The position numbers and the translations under genes were made by a program. Of a stretch of 64,000 bases of DNA, positions 11,291 to 21,779 are shown one piece after another. Source of the stretch: Kuschelorhynchus macadamiae. Taxonomy: Eukaryota; Arthropoda; Insecta; Coleoptera; Curculionidae. The notes below the pieces were generated by a model that was not told where the DNA came from, ran no database searches, and saw only the letters and a list, made by a program, of their open reading frames with translations. Numbering within the stretch: position 1 is the first letter of the stretch; the number at the start of each line of letters is the position of its first letter. The stretch is taken from NCBI GenBank assembly GCA_030620095.1, contig JAUTXW010000599.1, forward strand, positions 1 to 64,000, in the 5' to 3' direction.

Positions 11291-12210
11291 CACGGTCTAA
11301 TCCCAAGAACCATGATTTCTTGATTATTAGAATACTGTTAACAGTATAGCAAATACTAAGATGTTTAAAACACAATTAAGAAGTTTTTATAATCTTTTAT
11401 TATTTATACATTGAGTAGTAAATGTAATATATAGAGTAATAAAACCTTATGCAATAGGACAGGGCAAAAGGACACGGATTTAAAAGGGATCTTTATTATT
11501 CTATAAACTAATTTTACCTACGCCTATGGGTGACCCTGAAATTTAGACAAACTGGACGGAGTTTCACATTTTATTACTCTGTACATTTCTGAAACAGAAT
11601 ATAAAGATTGAGAAATATATAGCAGAATACTAATGTAAAATGTAATTTATAAATTCTGCTAAAGTTATACATTGCTCACGTTACGAAAGTAATTAAATTA
11701 TTTTTGAATCTTCTACGTAACGATACTGTTCATAAGCTCCACCATTACAACTGCAAGTCACAAAGGCGGAAAGCAATTTTATATGCTGGCACGAAAATAT
11801 CAAACGCCTTTTATGTACAGAACAAGGAAGGTGTAAAACATGTCATAAAAATGTGAAATTCTGTTAGCAACAGCTGGAATATTCGGTACGAAAAACTAAC
11901 GCGCCCGTTAATGGATAACGGCGGTAAACAATCTTTTATGTTGCAAATTTATGCAAACGTATGCAGCAGATTGCTGTTTGGTAAAGTTAAGGAGATGATG
12001 TACAATAGGATATTTTCGACTTTAGGTGGTTAATTAACTATACGGAGATTTCTTTTGTCAGGTCCGCCAGAATGTGAAATACTTAGTTGCCAATTTGGGG
12101 TCAGTGGCGGATCCGAACTTTGGGGAGGTCGTATTTTTATTCAGTTTGTTGATCTTTAGGATCCGTAGATACCGAAAAAAACAGGTTCTCTCATTTCTGT
12201 CGGTCTATCC
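11291..12210. other. No recognisable gene; holds one copy of a direct repeat
   Basis: No coding signal. At about 12000-12088 lies a block of some 85 bp that recurs in direct orientation at about 15015-15105 (shared core GTGGTTAATTAACTATACGG). Confidence 0.5.
12000..12088 (+). repeat. Direct repeat, copy 1 (copy 2 at 15015-15105)
   Basis: Shared blocks include GGATATTT, GTGGTTAATTAACTATACGG, AGATT, GTCAGGT and GTGAAATACTT. The two copies bracket about 2.9 kb of hAT and mariner debris. They could be a target-region duplication or two members of a dispersed repeat. Confidence 0.6.
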
Positions 12211-12404
12211 CAGGTATGGGCAACCTTTGCTTAGCTAAGGTAACAAATAAGTAGGTAGTAGTGAATAAAAAAGCAATACAAATTCACACATTTTTTTTAT
12301 TTATTAATTATAATAGCATAATCAAACATATAAAAAACAAATTAACAAAAACAGATAGAAAAATCAAATGAAAATTAATTGAAGACTTGAGTTTGAAGCT
12401 AAGA

Positions 12405-12556
12405 AACAAGATGATCAATATTGAGGTCAGTATCACTAATACTTAGACGCAAAGTGTTTCCTAAATTAGCATCTGTAAGCAGAGTATGATGCGAATTTTT
12501 ATTAATTTTCATGTTTGAAAAAAGCTGCTCACATTTATAGATACGGAAATGTCGTA
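12405..12556 (-). pseudogene. hAT transposase, C-terminal end
   Basis: The minus frame reads YKCEQLFSNMKINKNSHHTL followed by LTDANLGNTLRLSISDTD. This is the hAT C-terminal dimerisation block (…CEQLFSxMxxNKSxxRxxLTDxNL…) of the GTF2IRD2/FAM200-like BED hAT group. The frame stops at a natural-looking end (HLVS then stop) and is cut at the 5' side at about 12556. Confidence 0.7.
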
Positions 12557-12624
12557 AATATAAAAGTTGTTGGGTTTTTTATGAAGATTTAGATTATTAT
12601 CATAATTGCGAAAATATTATTGGA

Positions 12625-12685
12625 AATGTCAAATTTTGACGGGTTGTCCGTTTTTTTAAATGAAACACCCTGTATATTAAATCAT
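12625..12685. repeat. Mariner-type terminal repeat, solo
   Basis: The sequence contains TTTTTTTAAATGAAACACCC followed by TGTATATT, the reverse of the ACAGGGTGTTTCATTT-type end seen on several Tc1/mariner relatives in this window. No partner end was identified with certainty. Confidence 0.45.
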
Positions 12686-12912
12686 ATTCTTGAAGATCCT
12701 TTTTTTCTAATTTCAAATATATATACTTTTAATATATTCTGTCAATTAGTTTTGGATATATAAGCGTTTAAACATTAAAGAAATGGTAAGGTAATTTGCG
12801 CTAAAACATAGTGAGCCATGGTCAAGACAATTGCAATGAACGACGCCTTTTTGACGTTTACCGGTCAGAAGTATCTGTTTACGAGCATTTTTAATATCTA
12901 ATACGTTGGACG

Positions 12913-13134
12913 ATGGGTTATTCGGAAAAAGAGAAATTCGACATGATAGAATTATTTTATTTACGTGGTAAAAATTCATCGATAGTTCGTAACGAATATC
13001 ATAGACAGTTTCCAGATAGACCAACACCGACTCGTAGCATAATATTAAACATCGTTAAACAATTGAATGAAAGAAAAACACTTAAGCGAGAAGATAGAAT
13101 AGTGGAAAGAAACAACACCATAAAAACTCAATAA
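12913..13134 (+). pseudogene. Tc1/mariner transposase, N-terminal HTH part
   Basis: An open frame of 73 codons starts at an ATG: MGYSEKEKFDMIELFYLRGK, then YHRQFPDRPTPTRSIILNIV and KQLNERKTLKRE. This is the first helix-turn-helix of the insect mariner-like family whose C-terminal half lies next to it on the opposite strand (13183-13630). A stop follows at 13134 and the plus strand does not continue with the rest of the protein. Confidence 0.7.
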
Positions 13135-13182
13135 TATAAAGTAGGTAAATAATAATATTGGCTTAAAGCACTAAGTTTTTGT

Positions 13183-13630
13183 TTATATATCTATATAGTC
13201 TCCTTGGTTTATAATGCATTTCTGAATATTTCTTCTAAATTTTCTGTGTATGGATGCGTAGATAAAATGAGGTGATTGGATGTTTAAATCGTCGATTGTT
13301 TGGACTATATTTTGCTCTAAAGCTTGGATGGTTCTTGGCCTATTGTAGTATATCTTGTTTTTCAGATAACTCCATAAAAATATGTCCAATGGAGAGAGAT
13401 CGGGACTGTTTGCTGGCCATCTTAATAGTCCATGTCTTCCAATCCAAAACGGATACCTCTCATTTAAACAATTGGTGACCGGCTGGACATTATAAGGAGG
13501 GGCACCATCATGTTGCCATATCAAATTAAGATATGAATTAATCTGTAGTTGTTCTAAATGTCCCTCGATTTCGTTTTCTAGTAACTCCTGATACCTTTGT
13601 CCGGTTAAATTCCCATTTAAAAATATTAGT
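13183..13630 (-). pseudogene. Tc1/mariner transposase, C-terminal half
   Basis: The minus frame is open from about 13630, without a start codon. It reads LNGNLTGQRYQELLENEIEG, then IWQHDGAPPYNVQPVTNCLN with the second catalytic Asp in QHDGAPP. WPANSPDLSPLDIFLWSYLK and NKIYYNRP follow, and the frame ends GDYIDI before a stop at 13183. It is intact over this half but has no N-terminus on the same strand. The matching N-terminal piece is on the other strand only 50 bases away, so an inversion or head-to-head junction of two copies is likely. At about 13640 the sequence changes into hAT. Confidence 0.85.
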
Positions 13631-13639
13631 CAAATAACA

Positions 13640-14425
13640 TGTGTTAAGAAGGCCACACCAAACATATCGGGGTCTTCTTCCTTGAATTTTGACCGCCTTA
13701 AAAGCTCGCGGATTTTCGATTGCCCTTGTTTTTGAAGCTTTAAGTTCAGGTCATTTAAGTGTGCTATGATGTCTCCCATGAATGCCAAGTCACAAAGCTA
13801 TGTTCGATTATAAATTTAAGGCTATGTTTTCTCATTCATTTTCCATACTTCGCAATAGAATGTCACATCATCGTGTTCGGAAGAGAATTCATCCAAAAAT
13901 GCTTTAAACTGGCGATGGTTAAGACCGCGGGATCTAATGAAATTGATGATACTACCACATTCATAACGTTCTTCAGTCGAATGGACTTAGAGCACAAATT
14001 TTGTTGGGGAATAATACAATGCAGAATTATTAAATCACATTCTTGCACATTCATAGTGGTTACTTTTCCTTCAGAATTCTGATAAAACCTTTTCATGCAC
14101 CGACTATTGAAGGTGCACCATCTGTGCACACACCAACTAATTTACACCACTGCAAACCATATTGCTCAAAAGTACTTTGCACCGCAATAAAAATATCTTT
14201 TCCAGTAGTGGGCCCCTTGTAGTCACTACAAATTCTTCTTCAACACTTCGTATAAAAATAGCTAACTGGGCTATGTCAGATAAATCGGTACTCTCATCCA
14301 AAGCAATCGAAAACGCTTGAAAACCAGCCAATCTACCAGTCACCACTACCAGTTTTTTTGATATCACTAGCCATCATATCTATACGTCGAACAACAGTTG
14401 TCGCGATAACTCTCTCAGGAGCAAG
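13640..14425 (-). pseudogene. hAT transposase (GTF2IRD2/FAM200-like), middle part
   Basis: Minus-strand fragments in several frames read, from the 5' side: RVIATTVVRRIDMMASDIKK, then AFSIALDESTDLSDIAQLAI with FIRSVEEEF (the hAT DEST block with the first catalytic Asp). Next are CMKRFYQNSEG and RSRGLNHRQFKAFL, then LCDLAFMGDIIAHLNDLNLK followed by LQKQGQSKI, and finally EEDPDMFGVAFLTHV. The order matches the insect BED-hAT group. At least four frameshifts make it non-functional. It probably continues at 12405-12556 after an insertion. Confidence 0.75.
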
Positions 14426-14957
14426 TGAAAAGAAGGGTTTGTTAGCGACTAGAATATATCACGAAAAGTATCCTGATCCTGAAGACAATCACACAGAAAG
14501 GCTTATGCAGTGGTTTGATGAAGAAGGAAAATGTAAAGTACCCGAAAAAAAGAACGATTTAAATGAGGAGAACGAGTTAGCGGTAAACGTAACAGTTATA
14601 GAAGACCTACATATTGGATCATGAAGAATTGCAACGGAAACAGATGTAAGTAAAACCACTGTTCTACGAATTCTAAAAAAAAACAAGTTTCACCCATACC
14701 ACATGCAAATGCTTCAAGAATTGTATACAACAATTCAGAGAGAGTCAAGATTTACTAACTTTGTGTTATTTACTGACAAAGCAACATTCCACAAAGAGGG
14801 AAATGTCAATAGACATAATTTTAATTTTCATTACTACGCTACTGAAAATCCTCAATATATTCGCGCAAGTAGTCAAAATAGGTGGTCTCTTAACGTGTGG
14901 GGTGGAATTGTTGGAAATTTTGTCATCGGCAATGACATAATAAAACTAAAATTGTAA
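14425..14957 (+). pseudogene. Tc1/mariner transposase, N-terminal half
   Basis: The plus frame reads LLATRIYHEKYPDPEDNHTE and RLMQWFDEEGK (first HTH). After a TGA it continues RIATETDVSKTTVLRILKKN, then KFHPYHMQMLQEL (second HTH). NFVLFTDKATFHKEGNVNRH follows, and NRWSLNVWGGIVGNFVIG. The first catalytic Asp is kept in FTDK, but the family usually has DE or DES at that place. The C-terminal half is lacking and the coding region runs into a (TA)n tract at 14967. One stop and a short duplication break the frame. Confidence 0.8.
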
Positions 14958-14966
14958 ACAATATTA

Positions 14967-14968
14967 TA

Positions 14969-15015
<47 letters not shown>
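14967..15015. repeat. (TA)n microsatellite
   Basis: An uninterrupted TA dinucleotide run, directly after the truncated mariner transposase. Confidence 0.95.
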
Positions 15016-15017
<2 letters not shown>

Positions 15018-15105
15018 ACTGGATATTTCCAATTTTAGTGGTTAATTAACTATACGGAGATTCCTCTGTCAGGTTCAGCAGAAGGTGAAATACTTTATTC
15101 AGTAT
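15015..15105 (+). repeat. Direct repeat, copy 2 (copy 1 at 12000-12088)
   Basis: Same blocks as copy 1 in the same orientation, with a few substitutions and a short indel after GGAGATT. Confidence 0.6.
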
Positions 15106-15329
15106 CTGTTTCTACTTCCGTCTATCTACGGAATGTGAAATTTACAGGGACTCTAATTTTAAAAAAATTCAAGTTGTTTATATCTTTGAAAATTGACAAT
15201 TTTTTAATATATTTCTAATGTTATAATAAACTTGATAGCTAGAATTTGTTTTTTTTTTTGGTATTTTGATGTCTTGAAAAGTAATAAAATTATAGCAAAA
15301 TAAAATTTGAAGAATTCTGGTCAAAAATT

Positions 15330-16020
15330 GAGGGTCATATGGGGATGACCTGGTAATATTTTGGTTAAAATCCAAAAGATTATTACTAAACTATTACTTA
15401 TCCAATTTACCTAAAAACGCACACAAAAATCAAGTATTACGTTGGAATCAATTGGTAAAATTTTAGTACGAATCCAAGGTGGCTAATCAAGATGGCTTAA
15501 TATAATATTAAAAAAATCAGCCTGAAAAAGCTACTTATTAGATTGATTTCAAATTTTGTTCAAGAATTAAGTGTGATATTGAGATGAACTGGCAAACTAA
15601 TGGTATGAATTCATAATGGAGGGACAATCTGTCTGTCAGTACGCGGCATAGCTAACAAAAAGTCAAAAATTCAGGGTCATATGGGGATATCCTGGTAACA
15701 TTCTGGTAAAAATCCATTATGAATGTTAAAAAAATATTACTAAAAAATTTATTACACAATTTACCTCAAATTTTGCATAAAAGTCAAGTGTTGGTAATTT
15801 CAAATTCTGTACAAGCATTAAGTGTGATATAGAAATAAACTAACAACAATGTGGTACGAATTCAAGATGGCGGACCAAAATGGCGGCCAAGTAAAATGTT
15901 TTAAAAATCAACGTAATAAAATATTATTCAGTTGACTTCAAATTTTGCGCAAAAATTAAATATGATGTAAAAATTACTTATTCAATTTATTTTAAATTGT
16001 GCGCACAAATCAAGGGTGGC
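15330..16020. repeat. Tandem array of diverged ~150-bp units
   Basis: Repeated blocks include GGTCATATGGGGAT(G/A)(A/T)CCTGG at about 15333 and 15675, (G/A)AATTCAAGATGGCGGAC-like and CAAATTTTG(C/T)-like sequence. 'AAGATGGCGG' and 'AAAATGGCGGCCAA' occur at about 15865-15890. Units are diverged and partly incomplete. Same family as 3960-4300, 21780-22560 and 42240-42560. Confidence 0.65.
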
Positions 16021-16028
16021 TTAGGCAG

Positions 16029-17122
16029 AATAAATCGAAACGTTGAAATTAAAATATGATTCAAAAGTTAAATTCGTTACAAAATGTTTCTTTGAGAATG
16101 TTTTAACACATTTGAATTATCTCTATAAATAAAAGAATCACGACAGATCCTCAAAAATGCAACATTTTGTTTTAGTTAGTAAGAAAATTGTCTAAAACTT
16201 TCTCTTTTTAACCGTCTTTCTATCCTTATAGCTTCCGAGATCCCATACATCCACTAGCAATTTGGGCCACACTATATACAATAAAAAGAGCACTAGGCTT
16301 TTGGTTACTTTATATTTAACTGTTTGTTGAGAATATATAAATTACCCAGTTAGTATCTAGAACTTATCATATAACTCAATATGATTGAAAATTGTTTACA
16401 AATAGAGCAAACTTTTAAAAGTATATAGGTAATACTAAAAAAAAATAATTGCAAAAAGTCCATCTATGCCTGATAACTCCTCGTACATAAGGAAGTTGGC
16501 TCACTAAACCATGCCGGAAAAAGTGGAGTAACACACCCTTCAGCATTTCCTGTGAGTGAGTGTGTGTGCCGACGTGTGGAATTAACACAATCCCATTCTA
16601 TTCATACAATTCGACATGGTGCGTTGGCGTTGGCGAATGATGATTGTCTTAATGACAGACGGATCGCTATAATGTAGCGTAAGTAACTTGTGTTAGATCC
16701 CTTTGACTTCTGAACAAACCGAATTTTATTTTATATAGGACGATAGAATGAGCATGAACAATATTACAAATTATGTAAAAATAATAGAGCATTTATTTTA
16801 TTTATTTTAGATTTACTAGTGTATAGTCCTTGTTTTTAAAACAGCCTGACACAATTATTACTACTTCCCGATAGTCTTGTTATCTATGTAGAAAAAAACG
16901 CTAGTCGACATATAAATACTTTAGGTCTGATACGAAATAGTTCAAATAATTTCATACATATCAATACTCAGTAGAATTTAAATCAGGTAACTGTGTCGGC
17001 CAAGTCAATTTTTTCTTGCTTGACAATGTGTATAGGGTCGTTATATTGTTGTTACGTCCCCAAAAGGAAGAAACATGTATTTGTCATCCTAATATGAAAG
17101 CACATCTCATATATCCCTAAAT
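16029..17122 (+). repeat. Long direct duplication, unit 1
   Basis: Blocks of 16029-16212 and 16790-17122 match 20711-20905 and 20930-21195 in order and orientation, for example CACGACAG..CTCAAAAATGCAACATTTTG, TAGTCGACATATAAATACTT and TTTAAATCAGGTAACTGTG. Unit 1 carries about 560 bp (roughly 16213-16775) that unit 2 lacks. The hAT element at 17123 inserted at the 3' end of this unit. Confidence 0.7.
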
Positions 17123-18471
17123 CAGCCATGTCAAACCCAAAGTCACTGGTGGGCCAAAAGCATGAAGACCATCGACTGGGTGGGCCGCAAAACCTTATCT
17201 TAAAGAAGACAAACTACAAATCTTGAGAAAAAGTACTATTATAGGACAAGTCTGTTTATTAAATTTCCAATAAAAAGGACATTACAAAAAAACTACAAAC
17301 ATTAAATTCTTTTGCCAGATATTTGACGTCTTTTGTCTTTAATTAAGTTGTCTATTTGTGTCGCGAATTTGTCGGCGGAAATAACTTTTAAAACTGAGTC
17401 CAAGTGTGCGTCCGTCAATCGCGATCTTGCGGGAGATTTGTTTCCTTTCATCAAAGAAAATAGTTGTTCACACTTATAGGTACTTCCAAACATTCACAAT
17501 ATTTTACAGGCAAATTTTCTCATTTCTTGGTATTGAACAGGCAGGTACGTATAAAATTCGAATGTACCAACACTATCAAAATTTTTTTTTAAATCAGTCT
17601 GACACTGAATCTCAATTACTTCCATTTGCAAGTGAGGGGGAACTTTATCAATATCGATAGTGAAATGACCAATAAATAGAGGAAAATTGTTTTCTTGGCT
17701 CTTAAAATCCTGAAAACGCTTCTCAAATTCTGCCAGAAGGCTTCTCATTTTCTCTGAATATATTTTGTATGATATTGGGACACTTGTGCTTTCCTGATAT
17801 GCCTTACAAGTCAGAAAATGTGACAGATTATCCTCTGCTAACTGTTTTTCCCACAAAATCATCTTACACTTGAAAGCGTTCACATGATCATGCATATCTG
17901 TACTAATGACGTGGTCCTTGCAATTTCGTATTTAAGTCCGACAAGTGTTTTGTAAAAAAGGTACTTCGCATAATAAGCTGACATCTTCTCCTTTTGTTTC
18001 CATGAAAACGAGTATTTCTTCTTTGAGTTTTCAAAACACGAAAGCCATCGCACCTCTGCATAATATGGTAAACCAGTGTACTCACTTTCTAAATCACGTA
18101 AAAATGCAGAAAACTGTCGCTGATTAAGGCCTCGTGACCTTATGAAGTTTATAATTTTTTTCACTGACTTTAAAACACTTTTCAACTTGATCACTTTTGA
18201 GCATAAAACTTCTTGGTGGATTATACGATGAATATGATGAAAATCTGGTTTGTCACTGCCCGTTTCTTTGATCTTTGTCTGTAATATTTTAACGAAGCCA
18301 TTTTTTACTCCAGTCATTGAAGGAGCTCCGTCTTTGCAACGGAACACAGTTTCGACAAATGTAAATTGTACTTTTGCAGAAGTCCATAAACAGCATTGAA
18401 AATATTCTTCCCAGTTGTTGTATCATGCAATGGTACTAATTCCAGTAATACTTCATACACATGGATTCATC

Positions 18472-19540
18472 GCAATTTAAAGTCCTTTCGTGCAATAATA
18501 GTTTTAAGTTTTTTGTAGAAATCATTTAGCACAAATGTATCTGAAGCTAATGCCCGTTTCTGTTGCAGTCATTCAGTTTTTTTAGCCTGAGATTCGGTTT
18601 CCTTATCAAAAAGGCGAGATACCAATCTTCTTTAGGACGTTCATTTTTAAATTGTGTATTTAGATTATTCGCAACAACATAATCTTTCACAATGTCCAAC
18701 AGTTCTTCCCGGTCTATGGGATAATCCCATTCTGTTCTAGCTATACATTTTTCCAGTTCCTTTTCAATCTCTGGTGATAATGCTGGTTTCCTGTCTCCTC
18801 CAACTACATCCAAACCAGTTTTTCGTTTCTTTATTCTCTGATAAATTACACTTTTGTCTACGTTATATGCCTGAGCTGGCGTTTACTTGCTCAGCAGTGC
18901 AGGTGGAGAATGCCTTTTGTGTTACGTATTTACGTCGCATAACCATCGATTAACAGATTCTGCAATATTTAAAAAAGCAAAACGTCTACATTTTTCCCTT
19001 GTAAATTATATATCAGCTAACTTACATTTTAAATTTTCACCCCAAGTATATATACTTTCCCCAAATCACTGTATACCATTACCTAATTTTCCAGTTCATG
19101 GTGTAAATGTATACACACAAACACCAAACATATTTGAAATAATTTTCGACAAAGAAGTTTTTGGTTATGCACAAGACCCATTTCCCCCATTTCACTTTAG
19201 AACTTCTCAAAGACAATAGCGAGAGAAAAAACATATCTACAAAATATATATAACGCACTGTTCTCTGAACTGACAGTAAACCAAAACTGTCGATACAGCT
19301 TCACCTACTATAAACCTTGAAGGCTTTTTACACCAGTCACGAGATTTCAAATATGCATGCTGAAACGAAAGAAGAGGGATGTCTACATTTACCCCGATAT
19401 ACGCTTACCCCTTCTGATACTATTAAACATAATAATTTTTCCAGAAGTTGATATTTTCGTTCAATTTTAAATCTCTCATATATTTCTGATAGTATGTATA
19501 CATAAGCATGTAACTGTAGTTTAAATTTTTATATAAAACT
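18472..19540. mobile_element. Insertion inside hAT copy 1, with pogo/jerky-like piece
   Basis: Comparison with copy 2 shows the transposase reading is interrupted between the codons at about 19540 and 18472. The insert holds a minus-strand pogo/jerky-like N-terminal fragment (18547-18880) and otherwise AT-rich DNA. No terminal repeats or target duplication were recognised, and about 5 bases of the target (ACTGA) appear lost at the junction. The rest of the insert (18890-19540) has no recognised coding content. Confidence 0.65.
18547..18880 (-). pseudogene. Pogo/Tigger/jerky-type transposase, N-terminal DNA-binding part
   Basis: The minus frame reads AQAYNVDKSVIYQRIKKRKT, a psq-type helix-turn-helix. 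It then gives GGDRKPALSPEIEKELEKCI and the CENP-B-like second HTH: DREELLDIVKDYVVANNLNT, RPKEDWYLAFLIRKPNLRLK. The family usually has GRKP and DWFYAFLKRHPEL at these places. The DDE domain is absent, so this is a fragment of a transposase or jerky-like protein. Confidence 0.7.
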
Positions 19541-20500
19541 ATCTGTATCAACCGCACGAAGAAAAACAGCGAGTTGCGCCACACCACACACATCCGTACT
19601 TTCGTCACAGGCAATAGAAAATGCAGTGAAAGAGTCTGATTTACAATTTCAGCGGCCTTTACATGGCACTCTTTTATAAATTCACCTTCAACAAATGGTT
19701 TTGAGTGTTTCGCGATCAACTCCGACAGTACGTAGCTCGCTTGAAGGACATATTCGTTTTCTTCCTTTGGACGTGTAAACATAAGCTGCTCATTTTTCAA
19801 CCGTGATTTTATCTTATTTAACTTTTCGTTTCTGACCATGCCTGTATACTTGTCAAATATAGTTTTATGAATATCATAGTGACGTTTTATATTATATAAT
19901 TTTGGGACAGCGACTGTACTATTACAAATCAAACCAATAATTTTTTCTTTCACTTCACAGCAAAAAACTATAATTCCCACTTTTTCTTGAAAGATACGAT
20001 GCTCATCTACAAGTTTCCTCTTACTTCCACTTGGTTTTGAAAGAGACATGTTAAACACTGTATCCGAAATAAATTATAATAAGTACTGTTAAGTGTTGTA
20101 ACGATAAGTGAGAAACTCTATCGCAACTGACTCATAACTGACTAAACACTGAACGACTGAACTCAATCGAACACGGCTTATATACGGATTGTGATTTCTC
20201 GAGTTCTTTCCAGAATGTTCAGAGAGAGAGAGCGTCATCTGTGTTTTTGCGCGATAGAATTTCATGGAACAAGCCAGATAACGTTTGGCTTTAGGTTTTA
20301 GGTTGAGTATGTGTAGTTCATCCTCCTAAACATAGATGGCACCATGTACAATTGTACATTTTATTATACCAATCGTTGTTGCAGCGGCGCGCGCTTTCAA
20401 AAACGGTTTTCAACTTGTTCGCGGACCGCATTATCTGGCTGTTTTCAAAACTGATTTGGGTCGCTCACTGGGCCGCATGTTTGACATGGCTGTCCTAAAT

Positions 20501-21200
20501 AAACATCATCCCTCATTCTTAATTTCGAAAATTGGCGTAATAGAATCTTATTTACTTGACTTCAAATTTTGCGTGAAAATTAAAAGTGACGTAGGGATAA
20601 ACTGGTACGAATTCAACATGACGGGACAGAACAACATGGAAGTCTTAAAAAAATTAATGTTAAAACTACTTATTCAATTTATTTTAAATTATACCAAGAA
20701 ATCAACTGAATAAATCGAAACGTGGAAACTAAAATCGGATTCAAAAGTTAAATTCATTGCAACAAGTTTCTTTGAAAATGTTTTTACACATTTGAAATAT
20801 CTCTAAAAACAAAAGAATCACGACAGGTTCTCAAAAATGCAACATTTTGTTTTTTTTTCAAAATATTTCAAGTTAGTAAGAAAATTGTCTAAAACTTTCT
20901 CCGTTTAAATAGACCATGACGTTATTTTTTATTTTATTTATTTAAGATTTACTAGTGTAGTCCTTGTCATTTATGCAGAAAAAACGCTGGTCGACATATA
21001 AATACTTGACGTCTTATATGGAATAATTCAAATAATTTCATAGATATCAATACTCACTACTCAGTAGGATTTAAATCAGGTAACTGTGCGGTCAAATTTT
21101 TCTCGTTTGGCAATGTGTGTACGGTCAATATCTTGTTGGTACGGTCATATATGTATCGTCACCCGAATATGAAAGCACGACATCTCGTAATATTCATGAA
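20501..21200 (+). repeat. Long direct duplication, unit 2
   Basis: It begins AAACATCATCCCTCATTC and recurs at 21200 as AAACATCATCCCTCATGTC, so the repeated period is about 700 bp. It contains GATGG/GACGGGAC-type pieces of the dispersed tandem family, then the blocks shared with 16029-17122. The hAT insertion at 17123-20492 separates unit 1 from unit 2. Confidence 0.65.
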
Positions 21201-21439
21201 TAAACATCATCCCTCATGTCTCCCTTAATTCTGAAAATTGGCCATAAGCGAAACAATAAAATCAAACCCAGTTGATTATGCTGGAACTGCCATCTTTTAT
21301 AGTTTTTTATATTCCACACAAAAAAAAATTTAAACTTTGGTATTAGACCATTTGTCAGCTTCTTTGTTATTTTCATATAATCCGAGTGTTCTTTAAGTTA
21401 CTTTCCATCTTGCAGACATAGACTTTTTTAGATTCATAT

Positions 21440-21720
21440 ATTAGTGCATTAGGATATAGGTATGGGCGATATTAAATTTGTACTGTATTTATCGATGTCG
21501 ATAGTTATTCCTACTTATCGATAGGCCATTTCTAAAAAAAAGTCTTCATCTTCATCGCATATCCATAACTATCGATGTTTTTCGGCTACCTTTCGATATC
21601 ATCGGATACCTTTCGGCATTATTGCACACCTGTCGCCAATTTATCGATAGCTATTGATGTTTTTTAATTTATATTGTTATTCGATATGTTGCTGACCTAT
21701 CGATAAAGCTAGTTGTCAGT
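21440..21720. repeat. Cluster of TATCGAT motifs
   Basis: Seven or more CGAT(A/G) sites, including TTATCGATAGGCC, AACTATCGATG, TTTATCGATAGC and CCTATCGATAAAG, lie within about 240 bp. The block opens with TAGGTATGGGCGATATTAAATT. This could be the subterminal array of a hAT-like element end or a cluster of DREF/BEAF-like binding sites. No element partner end was identified. Confidence 0.5.
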
Positions 21721-21779
21721 TTTTTCTTCCGTCGTAAAAGGGAAGTACTTTAATTGTGAAAACATCCCCTTACGAGATT

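Larger units (their letters stand above)
12211..14425 (-). mobile_element. hAT element remnant interrupted by mariner debris
   Basis: A terminal-repeat-like end CAGGTATGGGCAACCTTTG lies at 12211-12229. The C-terminal dimerisation segment of a minus-strand hAT transposase follows at 12405-12556, and the upstream parts of the same protein type appear at 13640-14425. Between 12560 and 13635 lie Tc1/mariner fragments, so the hAT copy was probably split. The opposite end is not found: at 14425 the sequence changes into a plus-strand mariner. That the two hAT blocks belong to one element is inferred from order and strand. Confidence 0.6.
17302..20049 (-). pseudogene. hAT transposase, family A copy 1
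   Basis: The start is at MSLSKPSGSKRKLVDEHRIF (20049). Next comes a BED-type finger LICNSTVAVPKLYNIKRHYD (Cys-x2-Cys ... His-x4-His), then SYVLSELIAKHSKPFVEGEF. The DEST block is frameshifted after an internal deletion near 19640. After the insertion (18472-19540) the protein resumes at about 18420. KDGAPSMTGVKNGFVKILQT and IIHQEVLCSKVIKLKSVLKS, then RSRGLNQRQFSAFLRDLESE follow. The C-terminal dimerisation block is MFGSTYKCEQLFSLMKGNKS and ends near 17302. A Ser codon of copy 2 is TGA here (17494-17496). Copy 2 at 50926-57060 preserves the parts missing here. Confidence 0.9.
17123..20492 (-). mobile_element. hAT element, family A copy 1, with nested insertion
   Basis: Terminal inverted repeats CAGCCATGTCAAAC (17123-17136) and its reverse complement (20479-20492) are flanked by 8-bp duplications CCCTAAAT (17115-17122) and TCCTAAAT (20493-20500), 7 of 8 bases equal. 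Removing an inserted block of about 1.07 kb (roughly 18472-19540) leaves about 2.3 kb. That agrees with the core of the second copy at 46987-57243 after its insertions are removed. It carries a broken transposase on the minus strand. Confidence 0.9.

Noticed and set aside
16209..16775. Possible insertion of a defined mobile element in duplication unit 1
   Set aside because: The extra 560 bp is clear, but no terminal repeats or target duplication could be seen, so no element type is claimed.
18887..19219. 110-codon open frame on plus
   Set aside because: No family motif or start context; it lies within the insert of hAT copy 1 and looks like chance.
20336..20713. 125-codon open frame on plus
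   Set aside because: It crosses the right end of hAT copy 1 and its target duplication into the flanking repeat, so it cannot be one gene.
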